In this document: positions 12,320-20,940 of the stretch, piece by piece
How positions within the stretch are numbered: the stretch's first letter is position 1
Layout of the letters: each line of letters opens with the position of its first letter
Assembly: GCA_013214025.1 (NCBI GenBank)
Contig: JABSRN010000049.1
Coordinates: 1-64,000, forward strand
DNA: 64,000 nucleotides
Reading direction: 5' to 3'
Source of the DNA: Polyangiaceae bacterium
GTDB taxonomy: Bacteria; Myxococcota_A; Polyangia; Polyangiales; Polyangiaceae
Notes under the pieces: generated by a model
What the model saw: the letters and a program-made list of their open reading frames with translations, nothing else
Told to the model about the DNA's origin: nothing
Database searches by the model: none
Program-made: the position numbers and the translations under genes

Positions 12320-13088
12320 TAACGCGGGCTAGATACCATGAGAGGCAGCCCCGTCTTGGAAATAGTGAGGGCGAATTACCAGAGGGGCAAGCGGTGGCGG
12401 TGTCAGCGACGGCCGATGAGCTCCTCAGTAGCTGATTTGGCCGGCGCCACACCGCGAGAGATAGAGGTAACTCTATGGAACCGCTCAGCGTTTTTTCTGG
12501 CTACGCAAAAAGTGCAACGCGTCAATAAACCGTGACAGCAAGGTCTCGGAATGCTTTCGTCGTTCGGTGTGGAACTTCGTAAGTAGCTGAACTTATTAGC
12601 CCGAAACAGCTTGGCATGGGACCTGCTTATGCGACGCAGCATAGGCTGTGCATCTTCCGGCTTCGCCCCGGGATTTGCATCTTAATGGCTCGGTTCTTAC
12701 TTATCTTGATCGCAGCTGAACCCTGCGATCCTCTCGGGGCTAGAACCCCGGATCTTATCCGCTCGTTTTAATACTTGGCTTAATTACTTAGTTATTTCGC
12801 TAGCTTACCCTGTGTTCTTTTGGCGCGATAGCCGCTTCCAATGGGACGGACACTAAATTCCCGGCGAACTCTGTGGGAATGTCCCCTTCTGGGACTTACG
12901 GCTGAACGGGCCGGAAAATTGAGGGGGAAGCTCACAATTCGTGAGCTTTTTCTGTTTTGTGCCTTTCTTCTGGCGGATCGGTTGGCGTCCGCGAACCAAG
13001 CCGATCGGCCTGTAGATTCAACGGCTCGCGCCGGCGAAGTATTCCCGGTGCGCTCCCGGCGTCGAGTGGGGGGGGGTTGGGGTCCCGC
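12320..13088. other. Long non-coding block with many hairpins
   Basis: About 770 bases between tRNA-Arg and the P460-like gene, with no convincing protein gene. Part of it (about 12540-12830) is clearly more AT-rich than its surroundings. Hairpins include ATAGAG/CTCTAT at 12461-12476, GATCGCAG/CTGCGATC at 12708-12730, an adjoining one with CGGGG/CCCCG at 12735-12753, and ATTCCC/GGGAAT at 12857-12880. A strong plus-strand terminator follows at 12928. I checked for RNase P, SRP, 6S and tmRNA signatures and saw none. It may encode an unrecognised structured RNA on the plus strand. Confidence 0.5.
12928..12957 (+). terminator. Rho-independent terminator with no obvious gene upstream
   Basis: An 8-bp stem AAGCTCAC/GTGAGCTT with an AATTC loop is followed by TTTTCTGTTTT. 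No plus-strand protein gene ends near it, which suggests it terminates a non-coding transcript. Confidence 0.8.
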
Positions 13089-13622
13089 TCAGTTGCCGGC
13101 GTCTGAGTCCGGTAGCTCGCTGAGCGGCAGACCGAAGAGCGAATCGCTACGGGCATCAGCGTGGCAGCGTTGGCACAGCGCGGGTTCGAGCTCCGCATCC
13201 AGATTTCCGTCGGCGCGCACGATCCCAAAGCGCCAACCGTCTTCCTGGCGTTTCATCAGGTAGACGGGACCGGGGCTCTCGCTGGCTCGAAGTGTATGAA
13301 ACTGGCCGATCAATGCACCGATCGGCAGCTTCGTGCTGAAGACCAAGCTTTGATACTTGGTGGCGGAGGCGGCGGGCAGCACTCGGACCTGAGCGGTGTA
13401 GCGGCCGGCCGCATGCCCTTGGGAAACGAAGGGGGCGGAGGGCAAGGCTCTGCCCTGTTGCAGCTTCGCTAGCCCAGGCCAACTCGTGTGGGCCGGTACC
13501 GGGCGCGGTGGCGGATTGGCGACCGGCTGGGCGTAGTCCTGCTCCCAACTCTGCTGCGAGGAGCAAGCGAGAGCGCCAGCCGCGAGGGCTAGCGAGATTT
13601 GGAGGGAGCGGGCGCCGGGCAG
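13089..13622 (-). CDS. Cytochrome P460-like c-type heme lipoprotein without a standard start codon
   Basis: The frame has a single CXXCH heme site (CQRCHADARSD) near the C-terminus after a WRFGIVRADG strand, as in cytochrome P460-family proteins. Reading upstream in frame from 13445 gives a continuous N-terminus with a lipoprotein leader (ISLALAAGALAC, Cys as lipidation site) and a Pro-rich linker. However, no ATG, GTG or TTG exists in frame between the upstream stop near 13714 and the TTG at 13443-13445, which is too far inside the domain. CTG at 13620-13622 would give a 177-aa protein and is the best guess. Its 5' end lies a few bases from the divergent lipoprotein gene. P460 proteins act in hydroxylamine or other redox reactions in the periplasm; the substrate here is unknown. 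Confidence 0.6.
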   Translation of the reverse strand: MPGARSLQISLALAAGALACSSQQSWEQDYAQPVANPPPRPVPAHTSWPGLAKLQQGRALPSAPFVSQGHAAGRYTAQVRVLPAASATKYQSLVFSTKLPIGALIGQFHTLRASESPGPVYLMKRQEDGWRFGIVRADGNLDAELEPALCQRCHADARSDSLFGLPLSELPDSDAGN

Positions 13623-13628
13623 GTCGGC

Positions 13629-14603
13629 ATGGTAGCAAATCGTATGGCCCTTCGCTCGACATGGACAATGGCTGCGCTCCTGGGCGCCGTCAGTGCGGGT
13701 TGTGTGTCATCTGAGAAGGTCGCGCCGCTCCGGGTCGCGCCTCCGGCAGTGAGCGCGGAGCCGGCGGTGGAAAAAGCGGAAAGTGCTGCCGCGGCACCAG
13801 CGGAGCCGGCTCTGTCCGCTCGGGAGCCGACTACGGAGCCACCTCGAACCCCACCCAAGCAAAAGGCCGCTGCCCGGGGACGGGGCTGGCTAGGCATCGA
13901 GCTGTCGGCAACTTCTCCCGAGATGTCCGGTGTACGCGTGCGCGGTGTAGTCCCCGATTCTCCGGCTGCGAGCGCGGGCTTGACCGCGGGCGATGTTGTG
14001 CTTTCGGTGGGGGACCGAGACGTCAACACGCCCATCGATTTGGCCCGCCGGGTCGGTGGTGTGCGGGCTGGCAGTACCATCGAGCTGAAGATCTCGCGTG
14101 CCAACAAGATCCGCCAGGTTGAGGTGGTGTTGGGCGTTTCCCCTTCGCGGCAGACGCTGCTTCGCACCAGGTACTTGGATCGGCCCGCGCCAGAGTTGAG
14201 TCAACTCAAACTGGTGCAAGGCACCGTGCCGACTGATCTGAAAAAACTCCGAGGCAAGGTCGTCTTGATCGAGTTCTGGGCGTCCTGGTGCGGCGTTTGC
14301 CGATTGGTCACGCCGTTGATGAACGATCTCGACGCGCGTTTCCGAGCCAGTGGCGTGCGGGTTCTGGGTGTGACGATGGATTCTGTCTCGAAGGCAGCCG
14401 AGTATGCGGACGCCCTAGGAATGAAATACCCTGTGCTGTCTGACGAACAGGGCGCCACCACGCGCAACTACGGCGCCCGCGCCCTCCCGCTTCTGTTCGT
14501 GATCGATAAGAAGGGCGTCGTACGGGACGTGGTGATCGGATTTGACGGTCGCCGGTATCGGGATCTGCCGGCCCTCGTCGAGCGATTGCTAGCAGAGGGC
14601 TAG
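13629..14603 (+). CDS. Lipoprotein with PDZ and TlpA-like thioredoxin domains
   Basis: 324 aa from the ATG at 13629; a TTG at 13599 and an ATG at 13644 are alternatives. The leader ends AVSAGC, a lipobox, followed by a Pro/Ala/Glu linker. A PDZ domain lies at ~80-165 (LGIELSATSPEM, SPAASAGLTAGDVVLSVGD). A thioredoxin fold follows at ~205-320 with the active site WASWCGVC and a cis-Pro segment ALPLLFVIDKKG. TlpA/ResA-type proteins reduce disulfides in exported proteins, often apocytochromes c. The adjacent divergent c-heme lipoprotein (13089-13622) makes that role plausible here. The PDZ probably recruits a client. Confidence 0.85.
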   Translation: MVANRMALRSTWTMAALLGAVSAGCVSSEKVAPLRVAPPAVSAEPAVEKAESAAAAPAEPALSAREPTTEPPRTPPKQKAAARGRGWLGIELSATSPEMSGVRVRGVVPDSPAASAGLTAGDVVLSVGDRDVNTPIDLARRVGGVRAGSTIELKISRANKIRQVEVVLGVSPSRQTLLRTRYLDRPAPELSQLKLVQGTVPTDLKKLRGKVVLIEFWASWCGVCRLVTPLMNDLDARFRASGVRVLGVTMDSVSKAAEYADALGMKYPVLSDEQGATTRNYGARALPLLFVIDKKGVVRDVVIGFDGRRYRDLPALVERLLAEG

Positions 14604-14757
14604 CTCCGGCGCGGCCGGAGCGGCACCCGTCGACGATTGGCTACGGTTTCAAGACCCAGCGCTGTTTCAGACCCGGCAATAGGATGGGCGCACCTGTCCG
14701 GCTGCGCTAGGCTTGTAGGGATGCGACTGGGGTCGCCGTGCCATCAAGGACTGAGCC

Positions 14758-16287
14758 ATGCGAGAAAAGGAGCTAGACGAACTGTCCCAGGCTGTGTTGG
14801 CGGGCGGCGACTCCAAGTACCACGAAAAAAACGAGTCCCGCGGAAAGCTGTTCGCCCGCGAACGTCTGAACCGACTCTTGGACGGCGGCAGTTTTGTTGA
14901 AGACGGGAGACTGGCGAATAGTCGCGCTGGCGCGCTCCCAGCCGACGGAGTGCTGACGGGTCACGGCAGCATCGCCGGGCGCACCGTGTGCGTGATGGCG
15001 AACGACTCGACAGTGAAGGCCGGCTCTTGGGGCAAGCTCACCGTGGAAAAGATATTGCGCATCCAGGAGCGGGCGGAGCGCTGTCTGTGTCCCATTCTGT
15101 ACTTGGTGGATTCCGCTGGCGCCCGCATTACGGACCAAGTGGAGATGTTCCCCGGCCGCCGGGGCGCCGGAAGGATCTTCTTCAATCAGACAGGGCTCAG
15201 TGGCCGCGTGCCTCAAATATGTTTGCTCTTCGGGCCATCTGCGGCGGGTGGCGCTTACATTCCGGCCTTCTGCGATCTTGTCGTGATGGTGGATGGCAAC
15301 GCCAGCATGTACCTCGGTTCACCGCGAATGGCAGAGATGGTGATTGGGGAGATGGCCACACTAGAGGAGATGGGGGGCGCAGAAATGCATACCTCGGTCT
15401 CGGGTTGCGGTGACGTCCTGGTGAAGACCGAAACCGAAGCCATCGAATGTGCCCAGCGCTACCTCCAGTACTTACCCTCTCATTGTGGCGGCGTCGCCCC
15501 CGCGAATGGAGGCGGGCAAGTAGCTTTGGATCTCAAACCGCTCTCGGAAATCGTCATCCCGGATGAAAACAAACCCTTCGACATGAAACGGGTATTGGAT
15601 CATGTGATCGATGCGGACAGTTTCTTTGAGGTGAAGGCGCGTTACGCCAAGGAGATGATTGTGGGTTTCGCACGAGTGCGAGGAAGCGCCGTCGGCGTTG
15701 TCGCCAACCAGCCGAAACATCTCGGCGGGATCCTATTCGCGGATAGTGCCAACAAGGCAGCGCGGTTCATCTCCCTCTGCGACGCCTTCAATTTGCCGCT
15801 GCTATTTTTGGCCGATGTGCCGGGCTTCATGATCGGCACCAAGGTTGAGCGCCAGGGCATCATTCGGGCAGGGGCGAAAATGATCGCCGCGTTGAGCTCG
15901 GCGACCGTGCCAAAAGTCAGCGTGGTGGTCCGCAAGGCCTATGGGGCGGGTTTGTACGCCATGTGCGGCCCAGCTTTTGAGCCCGAGGCCTGTATAGCGC
16001 TGCCGACGGCGGTTATCGCAGTGATGGGCCCTGAGGCAGCGGTCAATGCGGTCTACAAAAACAAGATAGACGCTGTTCCCGAGGGGCCGGAGCGCGACGC
16101 TCTGGTGAAGCAATACCGAGACGAGTACCGGGAGGGTGTTAGCATCGGCAAGCTAGCCAATGAATTGGTCATCGATGACATTGTGGGTTTCGAAGAGCTC
16201 CGGAACTGCGTCGCGACACGATTCGCCGCAGCCACCGTCCCTCTGCCAGGACCCGGTGAGAAAAAACACGTCGTCTTCCCGATGTAG
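14758..16287 (+). CDS. Acyl-CoA carboxylase carboxyltransferase (beta) subunit, PccB-like
   Basis: 509 aa, full length for the biotin-dependent acyl-CoA carboxyltransferase family (AccD5/PccB/MccB). The N-half has LVDSAGARI and the oxyanion-forming segment GPSAAGGAYIPAFCD. The C-half has GGILFADSANKAARFI, DVPGFMIG and RKAYGAGLYAMCGP. It moves carboxyl from carboxybiotin to an acyl-CoA such as propionyl-CoA or methylcrotonyl-CoA. The biotin carboxylase/carrier subunit is not in the window, so the substrate cannot be fixed. Its 3' end overlaps the start of the next gene. Confidence 0.9.
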   Translation: MREKELDELSQAVLAGGDSKYHEKNESRGKLFARERLNRLLDGGSFVEDGRLANSRAGALPADGVLTGHGSIAGRTVCVMANDSTVKAGSWGKLTVEKILRIQERAERCLCPILYLVDSAGARITDQVEMFPGRRGAGRIFFNQTGLSGRVPQICLLFGPSAAGGAYIPAFCDLVVMVDGNASMYLGSPRMAEMVIGEMATLEEMGGAEMHTSVSGCGDVLVKTETEAIECAQRYLQYLPSHCGGVAPANGGGQVALDLKPLSEIVIPDENKPFDMKRVLDHVIDADSFFEVKARYAKEMIVGFARVRGSAVGVVANQPKHLGGILFADSANKAARFISLCDAFNLPLLFLADVPGFMIGTKVERQGIIRAGAKMIAALSSATVPKVSVVVRKAYGAGLYAMCGPAFEPEACIALPTAVIAVMGPEAAVNAVYKNKIDAVPEGPERDALVKQYRDEYREGVSIGKLANELVIDDIVGFEELRNCVATRFAAATVPLPGPGEKKHVVFPM

Positions 16288-18760
16288 CAGCGGTCGCAAG
16301 AAGCGCCTGCCTGGGGGTATCTTTGGTCTTGCCCTAGTCGGATGTTTGTTTTGTTCGTCAACAGGCCAAGCCCAAATTGACGCTAACGAATGGGTGAAGG
16401 CGGGGCGGCAGGCGGATGCCAACGCGATCAGTCCCGGTAGCGTCGGTAGTTTCGCCACTAGTTCAACCGCCAAACTGCTGGTGCCGCTGGACACCCTGAG
16501 CCGGTCGACGCCGGGCTTGATTGCAGTCAGCCGCCGTTACGGCATTCTGCATACTACTCGCGAGCACGCGGCGGATTTTCTGGGACAGGAGCCACCGCCG
16601 CGGGCGTACTGGACGGCTCCCCGCCGTCTGTTGATGGACCAAGCCGCCATTTGGACGGGCGCTTGGCAATATCGAGCCGCGACCCTGAGCACGGGCCGTG
16701 GGGTGGTCGTGGGCATCGTCGACACCGGGATAGATGTGACCCACGATGATTTTCGCGAGAGTGACGGAACGACGCGGGTCGCCTGGCTGATCGACTTTTT
16801 CGGGACGCCATTGGGGCAACACCCGGAGCTAGAAGCTCGTTACGGCTGTAACCAAGAAGATGGTTGCGCGGTTTACGGCCGCGCTGAGATCAACGCTGCC
16901 ATCGCCAGCGAATCGCGGAATGATGATCCCGAGGACGATATCGGTCACGGGACTCATGTCGCCTCCTTGGCGGCAGGAAATGGCGCCAGCGACCCCCTGA
17001 GGGTCGGCATGGCACCGGAGGCGACGTTGATCATTGCTCGCGTGAGTGGCGTTATGCAGAACGAAATTTTTGACGCTGACATTCTCGCGGGCGCGGCCTT
17101 CATCTTCGACCAGGCTGACGGCCTCGGGCTGCCGGTGGTGGCGAATGTCAGCCTGGGTAGTGATTTCGGACCGCACGATGGCAGCAGTCCTTTGGGAGAA
17201 GCGTTGAGCGATTTTGTGGGGCCGGAGCAGCCTGGCCACGCCCTGGTGGTAGCGGTCGGCAACAGCGGTGCGCTCGAGGTGGTCGAAGATAGCCCCTATC
17301 CGCAACCCATGGGCATTCACACCGAGGTGCACGTAGCACCGGGAGTGGACTCCCGGATACCGATCCTGACGCCTGCGGAGGGTGGGGCGCAGACCCGGGG
17401 GAGTGTGTTGGTGTGGATCGACAAGCAGCCAACGGATGAGTTGAGCATTGGCTTCGATCGACATGATGGGCCGTGGCTGTCACCCGTCGCCTCAGGAGAA
17501 TCGGTGACGGGGACGGACGACGAGCTCGTCGTGAGCATCGTCAACAACGACCCCAATGCGTCGGCGAACAACATCGGCCCCGCTGGCATCAAGGTAATTG
17601 TCGAGGGCGCGTGGCCGGCTGGCGAGACATTCGCCTTGCGGCTGCGGGGGCGAGGAACGGCCAGCGTGTGGATCCAATCCGAGGGCGCACTCAGTCCCTT
17701 CCGGGGGAGTCGTGGCGCCTTGGTGCCGGCAGCCCTCAAAGAAGGCACGGTAACGGTGCCTGCCGACCACCCGAAGTTGATCAGCGTGGGAGCCACTAAC
17801 AATCGCGAGAGTTGGGACACCCGAAATTTCGAAACCATCGTGCCTTTTCAAAACGGGCTGGATTCGGTGCCCGCCTATAGCTCCGCGGGACCTGGCACAG
17901 CGGGGATCATGAAGCCGGACATTGTCGCCCCCGGTGGATTTGTCGTCGGTGCTTTGTCAATCGCTGCGGATCCGCAACAGACGGCGCTGAGCATTTTCGG
18001 TGGACAGGGTTTTGTTTGCGCCAACGAGGAGGGTTGCTGCTCGACGGGAGTGGACTGCCAGGTTCTCGACGATTCGCATGCCGTGTTGCAGGGGACCTCC
18101 ATGGCGGCGCCCATCGTCGCGGGGGCTTTGGCGTTGTTCTTGGAGCGGGATCCGACCTTGAACCAGGACGAGCTACGCGACTTGATGCAAGCCGGGGCTC
18201 GTCAGATCGAGGGGGGGGGGTACTCCCCGCAGCAGGTCGGGCCCGGCGCCTTGGATCTGATGGGTTTTGAAGATGCCTTTGCGGGGCGTGACGGAGAACA
18301 CCTGCCGACGGCGGCAGAAAGTTGGCTGGCGACCAGCAGTTCCTACGCCCGTCCTGACGGGTCGTGGTCCATCACCCTGAACGCTCAGTTGCGAGATGCG
18401 GACGGTCGCCCAGCGGGTGGATTTTCGCCCGGGCGGGTGACCTTGACCACAAAGCACGCGGTGGTGCTCGATGCTTTGGACCCCGTCGCGCCCGGTCTAT
18501 GGCGAGCTCACATGGCTGGGCAAGCCGGTAGTGGAGGCAACGAATTGGAAGTGGAGATCCGCTTGGACGGTGAGCGATTGTTGTCCATTCGATTGCCCAT
18601 CGCGGTGGATCGCCATGTCGCCGTGGGAGGCGCTAGCTTGCGTGGCGGCTGCCAGCTTGGCGCACCCGGGGGCGGAGAACCCCGCGGGGGTCTGGCCTGC
18701 TTGTTCGTTCTCGGCTGGGCCTTTGCCCGGCGCCCGAGACGCTACCCCTCGGCTGCGTAG
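16256..18760 (+). CDS. Subtilisin-like (S8) secreted protease with MYXO-CTERM-type tail
   Basis: 834 aa from a GTG at 16256 with AGGA just upstream; the frame is open further up, but that would lie deep inside pccB. A signal peptide (~18-40, ending GQA) precedes the peptidase domain. The triad is Asp ~154 (VGIVDTGID), His ~231 (GHGTHVASL) and Ser ~615 (QGTSMAAP). The long gap between His and Ser carries an inserted beta domain. The C-terminus has GGCQLG, then LACLFVLGWAFA and Arg residues, matching the MYXO-CTERM plan, which predicts rhombo/myxosortase processing and surface attachment via Cys. A run of ten G at 18211-18220 lies in the coding sequence. Confidence 0.9.
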   Translation: MRKNTSSSRCSSGRKKRLPGGIFGLALVGCLFCSSTGQAQIDANEWVKAGRQADANAISPGSVGSFATSSTAKLLVPLDTLSRSTPGLIAVSRRYGILHTTREHAADFLGQEPPPRAYWTAPRRLLMDQAAIWTGAWQYRAATLSTGRGVVVGIVDTGIDVTHDDFRESDGTTRVAWLIDFFGTPLGQHPELEARYGCNQEDGCAVYGRAEINAAIASESRNDDPEDDIGHGTHVASLAAGNGASDPLRVGMAPEATLIIARVSGVMQNEIFDADILAGAAFIFDQADGLGLPVVANVSLGSDFGPHDGSSPLGEALSDFVGPEQPGHALVVAVGNSGALEVVEDSPYPQPMGIHTEVHVAPGVDSRIPILTPAEGGAQTRGSVLVWIDKQPTDELSIGFDRHDGPWLSPVASGESVTGTDDELVVSIVNNDPNASANNIGPAGIKVIVEGAWPAGETFALRLRGRGTASVWIQSEGALSPFRGSRGALVPAALKEGTVTVPADHPKLISVGATNNRESWDTRNFETIVPFQNGLDSVPAYSSAGPGTAGIMKPDIVAPGGFVVGALSIAADPQQTALSIFGGQGFVCANEEGCCSTGVDCQVLDDSHAVLQGTSMAAPIVAGALALFLERDPTLNQDELRDLMQAGARQIEGGGYSPQQVGPGALDLMGFEDAFAGRDGEHLPTAAESWLATSSSYARPDGSWSITLNAQLRDADGRPAGGFSPGRVTLTTKHAVVLDALDPVAPGLWRAHMAGQAGSGGNELEVEIRLDGERLLSIRLPIAVDRHVAVGGASLRGGCQLGAPGGGEPRGGLACLFVLGWAFARRPRRYPSAA

Positions 18761-18781
18761 GCCAAAATATAGCCGCGCGCC

Positions 18782-20242
18782 CTAGAGCACACCCAGATGA
18801 AGCGTGTAGCTGTGGGGCTCCCAGGGCTCGAGATCGGGATCGAAGGGATGGTGCAACGAGACGCCACCGATGTTCGTTCCGCAGATTAACAGAGCTTTGC
18901 CACCGTGAATGTGCTCGAAGGTGGCTTGTTGTTGATCGGCACTTTCGAGATAGGGCACATCCAGTCGCCGGAGGACCTCGCCGCTGGCTCCGAGCAACAG
19001 GACGACCCACTTGAAACTGACTGGGCGTTCCCAGTGGGCGTCGAAGCCTAGGCTTTGTTGGGGAGTGATGCGGTCTAGATCGATCCAGATATAGCTTGAG
19101 CCGGTGGGTTCGATGGGGTGGTCGGGGGCGAGATTGCGCGGCAGAGACGAGAACGGCACTCGCCACTCGAATCGGATGCCGCCGACGGGTCGCGCCCAAT
19201 CCAGTTCGGGCCAGTCTCCAGCAGTTTGGCGGTTGCCCAGCAGCGCCCGCGCGACGGAAAAGTCCCCGAGCAAGTCGGCTAGGTCCCGTTGTTTGTTTGG
19301 TAAGCTGTGGCGCAGCACATCCATCCAATCCGGTTCGTTGTTCCACTGCCAGGCAGGCCTGGCGTGGGCACCGGCGGCGACCGCGAACAGAGTCGTGCCG
19401 AAGGCGGCGGGAGATTGCGCCGACAACTGGCGTTCCAGGAAATGAAGAAACAGCGCGTTGCCTTCACTCTGGGGCGAGACTGACTTCCCGAGTAGCGATA
19501 GGTGCGGGTTCGCTTGCACGCGGTCAATGGCGTGCAGATCTTGAGAGCTGGGTGAACCGTAGGACCACCAAAGATTCGTGGCATAGCTGCGACGAGCGTG
19601 GGGACCCTCGGTGGCGTCGAGTCCCCAGGCGATGGCTTCGCCGACGCACAGGAAACTAGCGCGTCGCGCGGGCTGGCCGACACCTACGGAGCACTCGGCG
19701 CTGGCGTGCGCTCCGTCGTGCAGCCCGCGCACGAGTTGCTGGTGACGTTGGCTATCTAGTTGGGAAGCGTCCGCTAACAGCCGGAGCACCAGGCGGGGAC
19801 CGACTCCGGGCAGCCAGCCCAGTTTCGGTGGCGGCAGGGCACCGGCGCCTACGAGCGCTTCATAGGCATTTTCCAGCTCACTTAGGTAAGCGAGGCTTTT
19901 CTGATCGCTCACCCCCGGGCCTGGGGATACACACACCGGCGCTTGGGCGGCGCAGGCCGCGGCTCCGAATCCCTCAGCTTGCCGAGCTGAGATCGCGAAA
20001 CCGGGCCCCGTTGGCAGCTTCGGGTCGATATATCGCTGACGTTCCGGCGCCTCATCGCCCCCGAGGAGCCCGGGACCGCCTAGTAGAATGCTTCGCCGGT
20101 TGCCCGGCCGATCGGATGTCGCGGTGGCTAGGCCCGCGTCAAACAGCCAAAGCAGCGCTGTGAGCCCGGCCAACGTGCGCAGCCAGTCCCGGCGCTGGCA
20201 GCATGTTCGTGGCGTGGTTCGGGATCTCGGGGGTAGGATCAT
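18782..20242 (-). CDS. Uncharacterised exported protein
   Basis: 486 aa. The leader has RRDWLRTLAGL before a hydrophobic stretch ending LATA, so Sec or possibly Tat export is predicted. The middle contains several Trp-rich segments (TNLWWSYGS, WQWNNEPDW), and the last ~100 residues look like beta strands (SFKWVVLLLGASGEVLRRLD). I recognise no family, and no protease or sugar-binding motif is certain. It converges with the protease gene, with 21 bases between stops. Codon use is like its neighbours. Confidence 0.75.
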   Translation of the reverse strand: MILPPRSRTTPRTCCQRRDWLRTLAGLTALLWLFDAGLATATSDRPGNRRSILLGGPGLLGGDEAPERQRYIDPKLPTGPGFAISARQAEGFGAAACAAQAPVCVSPGPGVSDQKSLAYLSELENAYEALVGAGALPPPKLGWLPGVGPRLVLRLLADASQLDSQRHQQLVRGLHDGAHASAECSVGVGQPARRASFLCVGEAIAWGLDATEGPHARRSYATNLWWSYGSPSSQDLHAIDRVQANPHLSLLGKSVSPQSEGNALFLHFLERQLSAQSPAAFGTTLFAVAAGAHARPAWQWNNEPDWMDVLRHSLPNKQRDLADLLGDFSVARALLGNRQTAGDWPELDWARPVGGIRFEWRVPFSSLPRNLAPDHPIEPTGSSYIWIDLDRITPQQSLGFDAHWERPVSFKWVVLLLGASGEVLRRLDVPYLESADQQQATFEHIHGGKALLICGTNIGGVSLHHPFDPDLEPWEPHSYTLHLGVL

Positions 20243-20371
20243 GGCCGGGGCTCGGGACAGGGCAGGGGTGAGCTAGGCCAATCTCCGGCCCATAATTGAC
20301 AGTCCTGCGCTTGCAACGCCTATACTCGCGTCCGTTCATCGTGGACCGCAAGCAGAAGAGCGCAGCACAAC

Positions 20372-20926
20372 ATGTCCCAGTCACCTTTCGACCCCACTTC
20401 CGCCGTTGAATTTGATGTCCGATCCGGCACCGTAGCCCTACGCGGTAGCGAACGCTCCGTGCTGGTTGGGGTAGACGTCCTGATCCGCTTTTGTGAGGCG
20501 GCGGGCGAGGAAGCCACCAAAGATTTCGCTCGATCTGTGGGCACGGAGGCCGGCAAACGCCTGGCGGACGCCCTGCGCGACGGTCCTGAGGGCGCTACTG
20601 TCGAATCGGTGGTGGATCACCTCGGTGGGGATCTAGCGGTACTGGGCTTGGGCTCTCTTTCAGTAGAGCGCTGGGCGAACGCGCTGTTGCTCGTTGTTGA
20701 GCAGTCCCCCTTCGGACCTGCAGGAGACGTATTTGTTGCCGGGGTGCTGGAGGGTGCCATGGCTCGCGGCCTCGCCCGGGAGGCGACCTTAGTTCCGCTG
20801 TCCCACACGGATGGGACGGTACGATTGTTAGTGACCAATCCTGTCACAGCGGCCAAGGTCCGCGGCTGGCTCGGCCAAGGTCAGTCTGTTGGCCAAATCC
20901 TTGAGCAGCTCAATAGCGGTGGTTGA
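20372..20926 (+). CDS. Uncharacterised soluble protein
   Basis: 184 aa, no signal peptide or membrane segment. The N-third (VEFDVRSGTVALRGSERSVL, then a helix LIRFCEAAGEEATKDFARSV) and a central alternating helix/strand pattern look like a compact alpha/beta fold. No family is recognised with confidence. Its stop overlaps or abuts the next gene, so the two are almost certainly co-transcribed. Start is the ATG at 20372. Confidence 0.75.
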   Translation: MSQSPFDPTSAVEFDVRSGTVALRGSERSVLVGVDVLIRFCEAAGEEATKDFARSVGTEAGKRLADALRDGPEGATVESVVDHLGGDLAVLGLGSLSVERWANALLLVVEQSPFGPAGDVFVAGVLEGAMARGLAREATLVPLSHTDGTVRLLVTNPVTAAKVRGWLGQGQSVGQILEQLNSGG

Positions 20927-20940
20927 AAGGCGAATTCAGC

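Noticed and set aside
12403-12642. Minus-strand 79-aa frame with several Cys upstream of tRNA-Arg
   Set aside because: No ribosome site, no family likeness, and it overlaps hairpins; I considered a recombinase remnant beside the tRNA but saw no catalytic residues or att repeat.
13156-13668. 170-aa minus-strand frame over the P460-like gene
   Set aside because: Arg/Pro-rich shadow; the heme motif, lipobox and linker are all in the other frame.
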